In this document: positions 11,629 through 22,254 of the stretch, piece by piece
Layout of the letters: each line of letters opens with the position of its first letter
Position numbering within the stretch: position 1 is the stretch's first letter
From: Ascidia mentula
Taxonomy: Eukaryota > Chordata > Ascidiacea > Phlebobranchia > Ascidiidae
Reading direction: 5' to 3'
Assembly (NCBI GenBank): GCA_947561715.1
Contig: OX387200.1
Span: 9,736,501 to 9,800,500, forward strand
DNA length: 64,000 bases
Made by a program: the position numbers and the translations under genes
The notes under the pieces: generated by a model
What the model saw: only the letters and a program-made list of their open reading frames with translations
Told to the model about the DNA's origin: nothing
Database searches by the model: none

Positions 11629-12794
11629 CTGATCACAACTGATTCTTGGTGACCTGAACAAAATTAATACTGTGTTACATCTTATATCCAAGTAATTGCT
11701 GATTTCTATTAATGTCACATTTATCCAAGACTATGCACTGTAAATTTTTAGGGTGGAAAAAAGGTGGTAATTACCAACATAGCTTGGAATTTTCCAACCT
11801 ATGTTTGACTTTTCCACCCCGAAGTGGAATTTTACCACCTTTACGTGTTAAAATCCACCCCTTTGTTGTAGTTTTCCACCTCAAAAGTTTTGGCGTGTGC
11901 TTTGCCACGTATTGATAAATTGTCGGTGGAAAGTTACACCCATGTGGTTGTTGTAGTTCCACCCTTGTAGGCTCGGTGATCATTGCAATTGTAAATTGTT
12001 TTCCATTGATGGAGAATGACTTATGGGTAGAACTAACTAAATTTTCCATCTGGAGGACGTATCTCTGTATTTCTGTGGAAAAGAGTTTCTTGGTCGGGAA
12101 ATGCCCTTCTCGAACTCCTGCGTAACAGAGTTAATTGTGTGCAACAATGCAATGGGCCATGCATAGGTGCTGGTGTTTTGATTGAGTGAGCGCAAATGAA
12201 CAGGCTGTTGCCAGAGCGATTCAGCGAGCTTGGGGCGGTTTTATTATGGTTTCCAGGCAGTAAATTGGTAGAGGGTGCTGTTGAACATTTAGCAGAAAAA
12301 CTACCAAAATATTAAGGTAGATTTTGTGGAAAAATGAATCACAGAAATTATGCTCAATTTGTAATTTTCTGTTAGTCCTGACCCTTGTTTGGGAATTCTG
12401 GTCAAAACTATTTTCTGTTAACCAGTCGTAGTTCTCCTTCATAAGTCATCAGACCCGGCAATTGTTTTTGGCAAACAAGAGAAACTGTCACCAGGTGCAT
12501 GAACGAATGACCTCTAACGCTCAATTTTCGAGACTTGTGAGATACGGCCCCACATGGAGCTTTTTTTGCAATCAACGTATATTTGCCCGATTAGACCAGA
12601 TTAATTGAAAATTTTGAATTAACATTCAGTTTTGCATTGAGTGTTTAAAAACAAAAATAAATTAAGCGATATATCGTTGTTTAACCAGCATTACGTTACC
12701 CAAAAGAAGATTGTACAAATAAAAGGAAAAAATATATTCGCATAACATTTTTATGTTTTGCCGCGTATTTTCGAAACTCGTTAATTTGGAAGAA

Positions 12795-13982
12795 AAATAC
12801 ACATGCGGATACAGACAGACCAGTAACCATAATTTTATCCACTAAGTGGCGCAATTTTTCCAGCAACTTTTTTAAAATTTTATTGGTCGGGGTGCATTCC
12901 TTGAGATCGACATCCATTTCAATGCGAAAACTTTTCTTGGAGTAAAAAATTAACAAACATGTACAAAACACATTAAAAAAAACTTTGTGCCACTCCGAAA
13001 TACATGGTTGTATTACTTTCTTTTGCAATTTATTACACGTTCCGCCATTCTAAGCGCTGCGAAACTCACCCAACCATCTATGAAAAGTTACTTGAAAATT
13101 ATGGCAACCTTAACAAGTTGTTATCTGATGTCGCATACATAAAAAAGCATATCAAGCACTTCCATATTTAAACTCTGCAACTGAGCTATATGCCAATTGT
13201 GCCCAAACAAAGGCTGGATTGTTTTCTCACACATGAATTACAGTGACAATAGACAGTGAGAGATTTTTGTATCGCAATCAAGTTATCACAAGAAATAGGA
13301 GTTACGCGGGGTTTTGTAAAGCTCCATTGTTGCCTGAGGGCACCTCTACAAATTTCAATTAATTTGAAAACATTTGCCGAACTAACAACTAATAGCAAAA
13401 CAACAACTAATATCTTGTAAGTAAAGGTTGATTCCCGCCTATCTGTGGGGTGGCTCTTTAGCATCTACCCTACCAACTGATTGGTCGGTTAAAAAATTAA
13501 CGCTACACTCCTGGTAATCAGTAAGTTGAGACAGAAATACGCGTGGCTAGTATCACAACAGTTGTATACTTTAATGTAAGTTCCATATGAGGCAAAAATT
13601 GACATATAGCTCAGTTGCAGGGTTTAAATGTGGAAATGCTTGTTCTGCTTTTTTATGTATGCGACATCAGATAACAACTTGTTAAGGTTGCCATAGTTTT
13701 TAAGTAACTTTTCACAGACGTTTGGGTGAGTTTCGCAGCGCTAAGAATGGCGGAACGTGTAATAAATTGCAAAAGAAAATTAATTCAACCATGCAGTTCG
13801 GAGTGGCAGAAAGTATTTTTTTTTAATGTGTTTTGTACATGTTTGTTAATTTTTTACTCCAAGAAAAGTTTTCGCGATCTTACAGATTGCACCCCAACTA
13901 AAAAAAATTGCTGAAAAAATAGAGCCACTTAGTGGATAAAATTATGGTTACTGGTCTGTCTGTATCCGCATGTGAAAAATAC
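12795..13982. repeat. Large imperfect inverted repeat inside the CACTG element
   Basis: The left arm (about 12795-13200) and right arm (about 13592-13982) are reverse complements with moderate divergence. Recognisable pairs are GCGGATACAGACAGACCAGT at 12803 against ACTGGTCTGTCTGTATCCGC at 13951, and CTGAGCTATATG at 13181 against CATATAGCTCAG at 13602. The spacer of about 390 bases is single copy. The arms may be two oppositely inserted copies of a smaller element, or a fold-back structure belonging to the transposon. No protein is supported in arms or loop. Confidence 0.7.
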
Positions 13983-14799
13983 TTGGCTAAAGTTGACTTG
14001 CTGTTAGAGTTTATTTAGTTAACGATGCGTTTTGGAAGGAAAGCTGCTTGTTAAAACTTAAGGTAGGTAATTATGTTTTAGTTTTGCTACCCACGTTAAA
14101 TTATACCATTTTTATGCGGTTGTGTGTTAAACCAGTACCAGTTTGTGTATTAAACAACAACTTCCACAGATTCAGACATTGAAGTACTAATCCTGATGCT
14201 TCCTTAATGTACTAATAATTCTTTTAATACTGGTATAAAATACATTCTTAAGAAAGAGGTAAAAGTGTGATAACTGAACAGTTTCAGAACATGAAGATAA
14301 ATGACCATGTCGGACAAAACAACCCAGATTCAGCAAGCAATTAAGTTACCAACTGTGATGTCAATCACCAGCTTTACTTCTATATAAAAATAAAATAAAA
14401 GGTAGCAGCAAGCACAAATGTTAAATTGGTTGACAGTGCTCAAAGAAGCTTAGTCAATTCAATGTCGAATCATATATGTATAAATATTTGAAAATATTGA
14501 AATATTTTCCAACTGTAACCAGCGTCCAGCGACTGACATACTGTGCTGACCTATAATTTGGTTTTTAAGTTAACCTTCATCTCTTGTCTTCAGCTTATTC
14601 TTTGCACAAACATTCCTCACCAGGCCACAGTCTGGTGTGACGGACATGCAAACAATTAAAGTCATGGCAATGAAAAAAAATTGTGCACTCTTTTGAGAAA
14701 ACCAGACAACCTCTTAACAGGTGATTGCCTTTGATTTGACAACATTTTTTAGTTTGATTTTATTTCATATTAATGCTATGGTTGTTTGATTTTCTTCAG

Positions 14800-15702
14800 G
14801 TTTCAGATCCTAATAATTTTACTTTGGGTCAATGGATGATCATAGCATTTATAAAAATGTCGTATATGCCCGATTAACAGTTGATGACACAGATAAACAT
14901 CTCCAGTCCTTCAGTTTTCTTTTGTTGTAAGTCATTTTATTATTCTTTGTTGTGTTTATATACTAAATTGTACCTAGTTCTTAAATCTTTGCACTTCAGG
15001 AGCAAAATTGTTATTGGGTTTGTTATTGTCAATTTTATTACAAATATCGATAAATCGTTGATGACAGGCTAAAAAAGTTGCTCAACCAAAAATTTATTCT
15101 TCTTCATGCCAATTTTGATACCCTACGTAAAGTTTGTTCAAGTTATTTGTCTGTATTTTGTAGGAGCTGTATGGAATAATAAAGCAATTGTCAGTTTTGT
15201 TGGATGAAAAACTTCCTTCATGCATATTAACAGTGAGGTAAGTTAAAGCATATTTTTCGTGTTATTTTGATCTGTTGTACGTTAAAATTATGTTTCTTAT
15301 TCTTTCCTTAAGCAACCCAAATTGGTCCGGAAAGCTTTTTCAAAAAACAGCAAAAATTACTACCATTAAACTAAAGTGCAGTCATTTGTGGGCCATTTTG
15401 ATTTTGTTGTTTTCCAGCATTTAATCTGCTCCTTTAGAAAATATTGTCATGCACTTGCTTGACATAATAGACATAAAGTGCCTGCTTATAAAAAATATTT
15501 GCAACTCCTACTAATTTCCTAAAATAATGCACTGCACCAAACTTTTAACTGTATAGTTGTGATTTTTCGTCAAAGTAAAGGCTTCAGAAGTATATTTTTA
15601 GCAGGTTCGTTCCAAATATTTTTAGTTTATATATAAATCATAATTTGCAGGTTGAAGCGAAACAACAACACCTTATCAGACTGTTGTGAAGTCATCATGT
15701 AA
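14800..15702 (+). other. Possible captured exons inside the CACTG element
   Basis: Several stretches have exon-like signals. The first runs from 14800 (acceptor TTTTCTTCAG) with an ATG at 14832 encoding MDDHSIYKNVVYARLTVDD and a GTAAGT donor after 14926. A second, 15164-15237, has a TTTTGTAG acceptor and GTAAGT donor and encodes ELYGIIKQLSVLLDEKLPSC. It can join in phase to 15651-15702, which ends RNNNTLSDCCEVIM and a stop. I could not join the first and second stretches in one frame. The peptides are not recognised. These may be fragments of a host gene picked up by the transposon, or chance; confidence is low. Confidence 0.25.
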
Positions 15703-16315
15703 TGCAAACACCTTCAAAAAAGAAATATTCTGTAAAGGTGACAACATATGTATTGTGAACTCTCTTATCCTTTGAATGTGCTGATCACCGATCTTTGTTT
15801 TCCTAAAACTTTACTACCTTTATGCTGCCACAGTATGCAATCTAATTACCACTGTTTTCTTTTCAAGATTTGTAACCACTATTATAACATTTCTGTTTTG
15901 TGTAAGAAACATTGCTTCTGATAAATATGCTAGCTATAAACATTTTTATAAAACTTGACCACTAAAGAGGCTAATTTTGAATAAATATTTCATTTACAGT
16001 GATTGTTTCTTTCATTTCTTGTTTTGTAATACATTTCCATTGCTACATTTGTGCAGTTTTGTAGGAGTGGAAAAGACCACGCAAGGGTGTAACAGTAAAA
16101 TATGTAGGTTGCAGTGGGTGGGTAAACGCAGGTTAGTGGTGGAAATTACCACCACTGGCGGTGTTAATCCTGAGGCGTGGAGTTTTCCACCCCAACCCTA
16201 GGGGTGGAATTATGCATCGTAGCTTGGAATTATGGGACCACCCCTCGGGTTGGTAAACTCCACGTTTTTGATTTACAGTGTGTGTTGTAATCTATTGTGG
16301 CATTAACGTAATAAA

Positions 16316-18960
16316 TAACTGCTGGTTTTATTTGAAAACACAACGTGGTTTAGTTTTTTTCGAGTTTTACTTCCGTGGAGCGCGGTGATGCGTCAGTCGT
16401 TGCATATTTCTATATCGCATAGAACATGATTGGTGAGCCGGTTTATATATCTATGAAATGTTAGGTTTATGAACTAAATCATCAAAACTGTAACTGCTGT
16501 GGTCTTATAGGGTACAATTGTACGAAACTGTTCTTGAAATCATTGAAAGTTACGTAACCACAAGATGGGCGCCAATTTATGACATTACACCAAAAGTACG
16601 TCACTGAGCGTTATGCGCTATTGGAGTAAAACACCTACCCCGACCTATATTCTGTCGATAATTAAAGAAAATACACAGTGGCCCAATTTCAGATGTGATG
16701 CCCCGACCTGTGGTTACAAACAAAATGTGCACTAACAACATTGGGCTGCGACCTGGCTACATTTACTATGAAAGTTGCTATGATGAGGTTACGTAAAGCA
16801 TGAAATCTGATTCGTACAGCCATAATAATACAAGTTTCAACAAATCTATAGTGGCGACGTATCATAGCAACTGACAACGATATAACGGGTGTAAAATACT
16901 CTTCATAATGTATTGCATGAACTTTCTAGCCGCAATCCTCGTTCACGGTACGAGCGCATGAGCATTTATTGTAACATTAATAAATTGCTGCGATGTAAAT
17001 GTACTGTGGGCCTTACGTAAGATTTTCCGTAAAAACAAATAGCAAACACAAACACAGTAATTACAATTGTAAATACAGTTTAATTAGGGAGGTGATAAGC
17101 GACACAGTTGTTGTCGTATGTTATACCAACACGCCAAAAAAATCACCACAATTTACTTTTGTCTCATGTACTGAATTTTCACAAAGCGACAAATAAAACC
17201 ATAACATGTACGCAAAAAATGTTGACCAGCTGCATACGCAGATGCTCTCGCATTTTTATTACGATTTTTTTTGTCTTGAGCGTTGGTGTTACAACACGGC
17301 ATTAATACGATATAACTTATTACTGCGTATATGAAAGAGTGTCACGTGAAGAGTAGAAGCATTGTGCAATTGCGGTCAAACCAAAAAAACATTATATTTT
17401 GGGGTGACATATAAGATTAGGGTTGCTTTCCGATTATGTCTTTATAAAGCTGAACAATCCGTGCTTCTCACATTAAATACAGCTCAATTATTACAGACGC
17501 AAACACACAAAATGCCCACAAGCAAGTTGACGATAAATTAACTGGAACACAGACAGGTATTGCTCGTTGCTTCTTCTACCAGCGACATCAGTATGTTGAA
17601 ATATGAATTAAATTAAATTGCTTTAAACCAGACGCTTCGAATTGGAGTCAGCCACTATATTGAACTACGAAAACAAGTAAGCTATACTTGGCATAGATTT
17701 AACTGCGACGACTTAGATGTCGTTGTCCCGAACAATAATTGTCCTGTTTGAAATGCTACGTATGAAGTCAACGTGCTTACAGTATAGCCTGTTGTGTTTT
17801 CGTGTATTTGAACCCATTGGAAGTGTGGTGAATTAAGTGTGCTGACGCCAAACGTAGCTTTCGTAGGCATTATTTGTGACGTCATACTAGCGCTTTGGGT
17901 TTCATATTGCTTGTATCCTTGAGTGTGCTTCAGTGATTTCTGAGGCTACATATGTTTTTTTGCAACCTTCCAGTTCTTAAACAGTTGGCGAGCCTAATGT
18001 TGTTCACTAAATACCAATAATTTGCTCGAATACAGCCAGACGGAGCGTTTCAAAACGTCATTTTGTTGTAACAGGAAAAAAGTTTGTTCAAATTACGTTT
18101 TATATCCAATAATTTGCACGGATCTCCGCCACTGCTTGTGAGTCGGTCTCAGAAACGGAAGTATATCAAAACAGTGTAGACTGTAGTATGAATTCGACAG
18201 GAAAGGAATACAATGGAGCAGTAGAATAATCACAAATACCGGTAGCGAACGCTTTATTATAAAGACGGTCAGTCACGTTATTGGGAAAGGACGACACAGT
18301 GCGCTGGGGGAAAACAACCATTAGCCTACAGCTGGTAAGCTTTTTAATGAGTTATTGAACAGTTTAAGGTAATTTTACGAAAAATTAATAACAATGCCAT
18401 TATCAAAACAAAATGGGTTAAAATGCGAATAGCATATAATTGCTTTCAGTGTCCAGGGAACAATCATTACGTTTGCCAGAAACATCTTTTTGGGGCAAAG
18501 GGAGATTTCATTATATTTGATCAAATTTAGACGATATATGCTTTTGCAAAATGGACGATCACGTTAATGTCTATTGTGGTTATCAGACGTTTTAGGCCTC
18601 TTTTATGGGGCCTGATTTGCTAATACGTGAATTACTTGACTGTATTTGACTGTTTATGCAAAAGCAACGCAGGACACAATAATTTGCAACATGGAACAGG
18701 AGTGATGAATGTCCATGTCATAGAACTGATATATAATGTGAAAAATATAGTTTCTGCATCCGTGATTTAAGAAACTGTCTTGCATTTTACTTGAGGAGAA
18801 AGGTTTGGTGGGCAGGCCAGCAAAATTGTATCGGTTTTGGGGACACAATAATGTTTCATGACTATGTAGGCCAGAATCTTTCTTTGCGGTTACGTAGGAA
18901 CATTGTAACAATTAAACAGTGAACTATTTATATTTCTAGCTGTCCCAGTCTCCAATTTAC
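16316..18960. repeat. Inter-gene spacer, type Y, unit 3
   Basis: After the common downstream block, this spacer follows the Y type shared with 46.8-49.3 and 51.3-53.3 kb: a block around 16680-17320, the sequence with GGTTGCTTTCCGATTATG near 17420, and an LTR-like segment at about 17686-18010. A minus-strand 67-codon frame (17682-17885) is also open in the 47.8 kb copy but not in the 52.4 kb copy, so I do not call it a gene. The end of the spacer leads into broken copy 4. Confidence 0.65.
17686..18010 (+). mobile_element. Diverged BEL/Pao-LTR-like fossil segment, Y spacer 1
   Basis: Read on the minus strand, this segment aligns with part of the LTR at 24335-25203 as written on the + strand. 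Shared words include AGGCTC-CCAACT-TTT, ATGACGT followed by AATGC-TAC, CACCAC-CTTC, and TCTAAGTC-TCGCA-TTAAAT in the same order. It is therefore an old relative of that LTR in opposite orientation, probably a decayed solo LTR or LTR piece. It predates the spread of the Y spacer because all three Y spacers carry it. Ends are not clear. Confidence 0.55.
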
Positions 18961-19617
18961 CAAGCCTCAGAAAACCACTTCATGAAAGTAAAGTTGTCGA
19001 TGACACATAGCCCGTCAATGCATGTGCCAGAAGTGGAATCGTTTTTAACATACAATAGATTTGTGGGCCTATACTTTACGCAGCTTTTGACAAATGTACT
19101 GTACGTTGGACCCCAGACAAAGCAACATTACAAAAACAAAAAATTGGTAAGAAAGTTTAAAAAAAGGCAACAATTTTTGTTACTTCACTGACATTTTTCG
19201 CCACTACTGCTCCAAGAGTTTTTCATACAACTGTTTTAACTTCAAAATATATTGGTTATTTGCTGACAAATTGTTTAAAAACATACGCAGATGAGGACAA
19301 GACCACTTTTAACTACCAAGGGGCGAAACTGAAAGATGCACGGGCTGGAATTCGCAACTACACAAAACTTGATGTGGAGCCGGGAGCTGATGTAGATCCA
19401 GGTTTAAATAAATTATAATTGTTGGCGGTTTACTATACTGTACACAAAAAGTCATAACCGAGATCTTCTCACAAAATTATCATTCACTTTTTTGCAGAAA
19501 CAATAAGAAGCATTGCTGGTGCAAACAAACTTTTCTGATAAAAAATAAACTAGATTTTGCCGGAGTTTATAACAAACGCGGATAAAACTTGTGCAAGAAA
19601 ATACAAAACCCCATTAA
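18961..19617 (+). pseudogene. Array gene copy 4, broken
   Basis: Upstream sequence typical of the array (near 19045) jumps directly to the end of exon 1 (TTGGTAAGAAAGTTT near 19144), so almost the whole first coding exon is missing. Exon 2 is complete at 19291-19401. Exon 3 starts at 19498 but is cut after 33 of its 42 bases. Similarity to intron 3 stops at about 19617 and exon 4 is absent. The long intron 1 and 96-base intron 2 place it with copy 2. It cannot encode the family protein. Confidence 0.8.
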
Positions 19618-20186
19618 GACTTCTTGTGCAGTTCCACATTTTGACTCAGGACTTTGAATTCATAAATGTGTTTTGAAGTTTTAACGCTTTAAACCTGTGT
19701 TTCCCAACCGGTAGTACGCGGGGGCATTCCAGGTGGTACTCGAGCAACTTTCTATAGTTTGCGGATATGGTTCTAATTTAAAAATTCGTTGGTTATCTCA
19801 AAATGTTTGTTACTTCATATCTAGGTCACTTTTTAATGCTCAACTAGGTGGTACGCAACAAAACTTTTGACGATCTTGCGAGGTAGTGGCGTTGAAGTTT
19901 TACCTGTGCTGTGCCCGTAGCATACACCCCTCACATTTAAACTCTTTCAATAATACCAACAGACAGCATTTTTTCACAAGGGTCTTATACGTGCGAACAA
20001 TCTCAAAACTAAGGTCGTTTTTGTAAACAAAACGATCCCGCAATGATCAATAATACCATTTGCATTCTGCCCGAGATGTATTCATCTGTTGCAAAAGAAA
20101 AAAACATTTTTTTCATAAGCCTGACAAGTTGTGCGCTTGCGCACCAGTGTACCTTGGCCACACTAAACCGCCCGTGAAGCCACTGA
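19618..20186. other. Unassigned DNA with a hAT-like scrap
   Basis: This stretch is foreign to the array unit. Near 19697 the text GTGTTTCCCAACCGG followed by GTACGCGGGGGC, and a second GGTGGTACGC at 19855, resemble the ends of hAT-type MITEs. No matching opposite terminus or 8-base duplication is evident. I see no coding region in it. Confidence 0.35.
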
Positions 20187-20349
20187 GCTCCTGTAGCTCA
20201 GTTGGTAGAGCGTTGGGCCTGGTTAGCCCAGGGTCGTGAGTTCAAACCTCACCGGGAGCTTTATTTTTCAGTTCTCGCTCCGACTTGTCGGGAAAAGTGG
20301 CTGATCCAGCTTGTGTGCAATGCCTTGGCTGCGAAGCCTGTGAACCTTA
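20187..20349 (+). mobile_element. tRNA-derived SINE, copy 1
   Basis: Bases 20187-20259 fold as a complete tRNA cloverleaf: acceptor GCTCCTG/CGGGAGC, D arm GCTC-GAGC, anticodon stem TGGGC/GCCCA with loop CTGGTTA, and T arm GTGAG/CTCAC with loop TTCAAAC. A and B box promoters (TAGCTCAGTTGG and GTTCAAACC) are present. The anticodon position reads GGT, which would be a threonine form not normally used in eukaryotes. The head is followed by a body (CTCGCTCCGACTTGTCGGG and on) shared with the minus-strand copy at 21920-22087, which marks it as a SINE and not a tRNA gene. There is no clear tail or target duplication. Confidence 0.75.
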
Positions 20350-21215
20350 TGAAAAAATTGCTTTGTTACAATTTTGCGATAACGCTTGCTTCAAGGTATT
20401 CTTGTATTTGCAAGCCGCATTTCTCCCTTGACGTCCACCTTTCAATAACAGGTCGCTTTAGCACCACATAACACAGCTGCACGGTTAGCTTTGTTCAAGC
20501 TTCATATTGCAAACGGAATTAAAATTGATTTTACTTTAGGAACTTTGGAATAGAGGAATGCTCTTCGATTAAGTTTGTGACACATAAAAATATCGTTTGT
20601 GACACACAAACAAATAAAAAAATAATACCAATCTGTGACTGGTTTAGTCAATTTATAACAAGATTATAGAACAATTAACACTAGACTGATCAGAATAAAA
20701 GCAATTATGGACTCAGGTCGTGATTTACACGGGTCTGGTCAACCCGCAAGGAAGAAAAACTGTTTAGATATTTTCTGTATTTTCCCCATGGTATATCGTA
20801 ATGTGCGTGTAACTGCGAATATGGACGGCTTTTAGGCAGCGACAATGGCAAGAACACGTTGGAAATTAACTTCAAGGACGAAATTATCAAGAACGCTACT
20901 ATGGATGTTGTGGCAGGAAGTCACAACTTTGGAGGTATTTTTAACGTGTGATGTAATCTGCGTTATCATACATTATAGCGCCTTATTTTCGCTGATGGTT
21001 TGGCAAATTAAATTTTTATAGTGGTGAGTTCTCGCTTTATAAAACATAAAGTTACATAAATTATAAGGTTCACTGTAAAATATGTCTCATAAAAGGGAAC
21101 TAAGTTAGAGGAACCGAAACTATTGGTGGCGCGACCTTTATGTATACGCGACGTTGACGTAACTGTTTGAACAATCGGCCATGACGGTGTGAAACCACAC
21201 GTTTCCACAAACCTA
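20350..21215. other. Unassigned DNA between SINE and BEL fragment
   Basis: The stretch is AT-rich and contains no frame or RNA gene that I can support. It separates a plus-strand SINE from a BEL/Pao pol remnant. Confidence 0.4.
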
Positions 21216-21640
21216 TTGGCTAGCAACATCGACTTGTATCGGAGAATCCATCCGACAGCCTTCTTTAGCCGATTCCAGGAAAGAAACTGGGGTCCACTGA
21301 GCCATTGGCTAGATCTTACAAATTTGTTCACACAAAGTCCACGTGACGCTTCGTCAGCAGGGTTTACCTTTGTGCTTACATGCCTCCACTGATTTGGATG
21401 AGATGCCTCTTCAATTTTAGCCCAGCGGTTTGCTACGAACAGTTGCAGATGCTTTGGAGAACGGCAGTCGAGTCTGTCCAGAACACAGATTGGCATCCGA
21501 CCAGATCCAATTCCTTCCTCGCAAGTTGATCCAACTTGACTGAAACAACGGCGGCCAACTCCAGGCGGCGAATCGAACACGTCTTCAGTGAGGCAACACG
21601 TGCTTTACCCATCAGAAACGTCAAGTGGAAGTGCCCAGAC
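21216..21640 (-). mobile_element. BEL/Pao pol fragment (RNase H to linker), fossil
   Basis: The minus strand encodes parts recognisably like the tandem BEL/Pao elements at 24-38 kb: the MGKARVASLKTCSIRRLEL stretch of the RNase H region, VNPADEASRG, SSQWLSGPQFL and WNRLKKAVGWILRYKSML. It is a broken fragment with no LTRs attached. Its divergence from the other two copies is slight to moderate, so it is probably of similar family age. Confidence 0.8.
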
Positions 21641-21750
21641 AATATTTTATTGGCTGCACATCACTGGTTCTATCAAGCTTTTACGAACAAACAAGTTGCA
21701 CTCTAAATGGACTTACAATTATTCAAATTTCGCATTGCTATTATAAGTTA

Positions 21751-21770
21751 CATATATATATATATATATG
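21751..21770. repeat. (TA)n microsatellite
   Basis: A short run of alternating T and A bases lies beside the BEL fragment. Nothing else is notable. Confidence 0.8.
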
Positions 21771-21919
21771 TATGGTAAACCAACACACATTTGTTCGTAA
21801 ATCATATGTGATAAATCATTGGTGTAGAAGTATTACCATGCTTTTGCATAGCAAGGCAGGATCGCCCCACTGCGCAGGCCCTTTTAAAAATTTGGCGACA
21901 TTAGCTCAAGTATTTTGAT

Positions 21920-22087
21920 CATACGGTTCACAGGCTTTGCTGCCAAGGCATTGCAGCCAAGCTGGATCAGCCACTTTTCCCGACAAGTCGGAGCGAGATC
22001 TGAAAAATCAAGCTCCCGGTGAGGTTTGAACTCACGACCCTGCTGGGTTAACCAGGCCCAACGCCCTACCAACTGAGCTACAGGAGC
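21920..22087 (-). mobile_element. tRNA-derived SINE, copy 2
   Basis: The minus strand repeats the structure of the SINE at 20187: a tRNA-like head at 22012-22087 (GCTCCTGTAGCTCAG to CCGGGAGC) and a body with CTCGCTCCGACTTGTCGGG and GCAAAGCCTGTGAACC. It faces the first copy, about 1.7 kb away, so the two form a loose inverted pair around the BEL fragment. Confidence 0.75.
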
Positions 22088-22146
22088 TTTAGCGTTTTTT
22101 CTTTGTTTATGTGCTTTGTCCACATTGCTTGATTTACATTTCATAC

Positions 22147-22185
22147 CTCCTGATAAAGGCTGCTGCATAACAGCCGAAACGTCGA
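22147..22185 (+). other. Hammerhead-like relic motif
   Basis: The order CTGATAA, GGCTG stem, loop, CAGCC stem, GAAACGTC follows the hammerhead core, but the invariant G after CTGAT is A and no stem I can be formed by the flanks. It is likely a decayed or non-catalytic tail motif of a retroelement. Confidence 0.35.
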
Positions 22186-22254
22186 TAAAATAAAGTTTGC
22201 AAGAAGAGCAGAATTCAGCAATGAAACATGCCTGGCATCGTCAGTAACAATTTG

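Larger units (their letters stand above)
11736..16280. mobile_element. CACTG-ended DNA transposon (EnSpm/CMC-like), non-autonomous
   Basis: The element begins CACTGTAAAT and ends ATTTACAGTG, perfect 10-base terminal inverted repeats. Comparison with the uninterrupted 3' UTRs of other copies (CTATGTGTTG) shows a 2-base target duplication, TG, at 11734-11735 and 16281-16282. Both ends are rich in subterminal repeats of the GTGGAAA / TTTCCACC type (about 11750-11960 and 16065-16265), a habit of CACTA-class elements. No transposase frame is seen; the body holds a large inverted repeat and intron-like AT-rich DNA. CMC superfamily (Mirage-like for the 2 bp duplication) is the best fit; the precise superfamily is an inference. 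It is a single insertion into the 3' UTR of array copy 3. Confidence 0.75.

Noticed and set aside
12221-13464. Short minus-strand frames in the CACTG element
   Set aside because: They lie in the inverted repeat and loop, have no recognisable motif and do not resemble a transposase.
17682-17885. A minus-strand 67-codon gene in the Y spacers
   Set aside because: It is open in two copies but not in the third, has no splice or start context, and coincides with the LTR-like fossil segment.
20187-20259. A functional tRNA-Thr gene
   Set aside because: The cloverleaf is complete, but the anticodon GGT is not the normal eukaryotic threonine form, and the head is followed by a repeated SINE body found again at 21920-22087.
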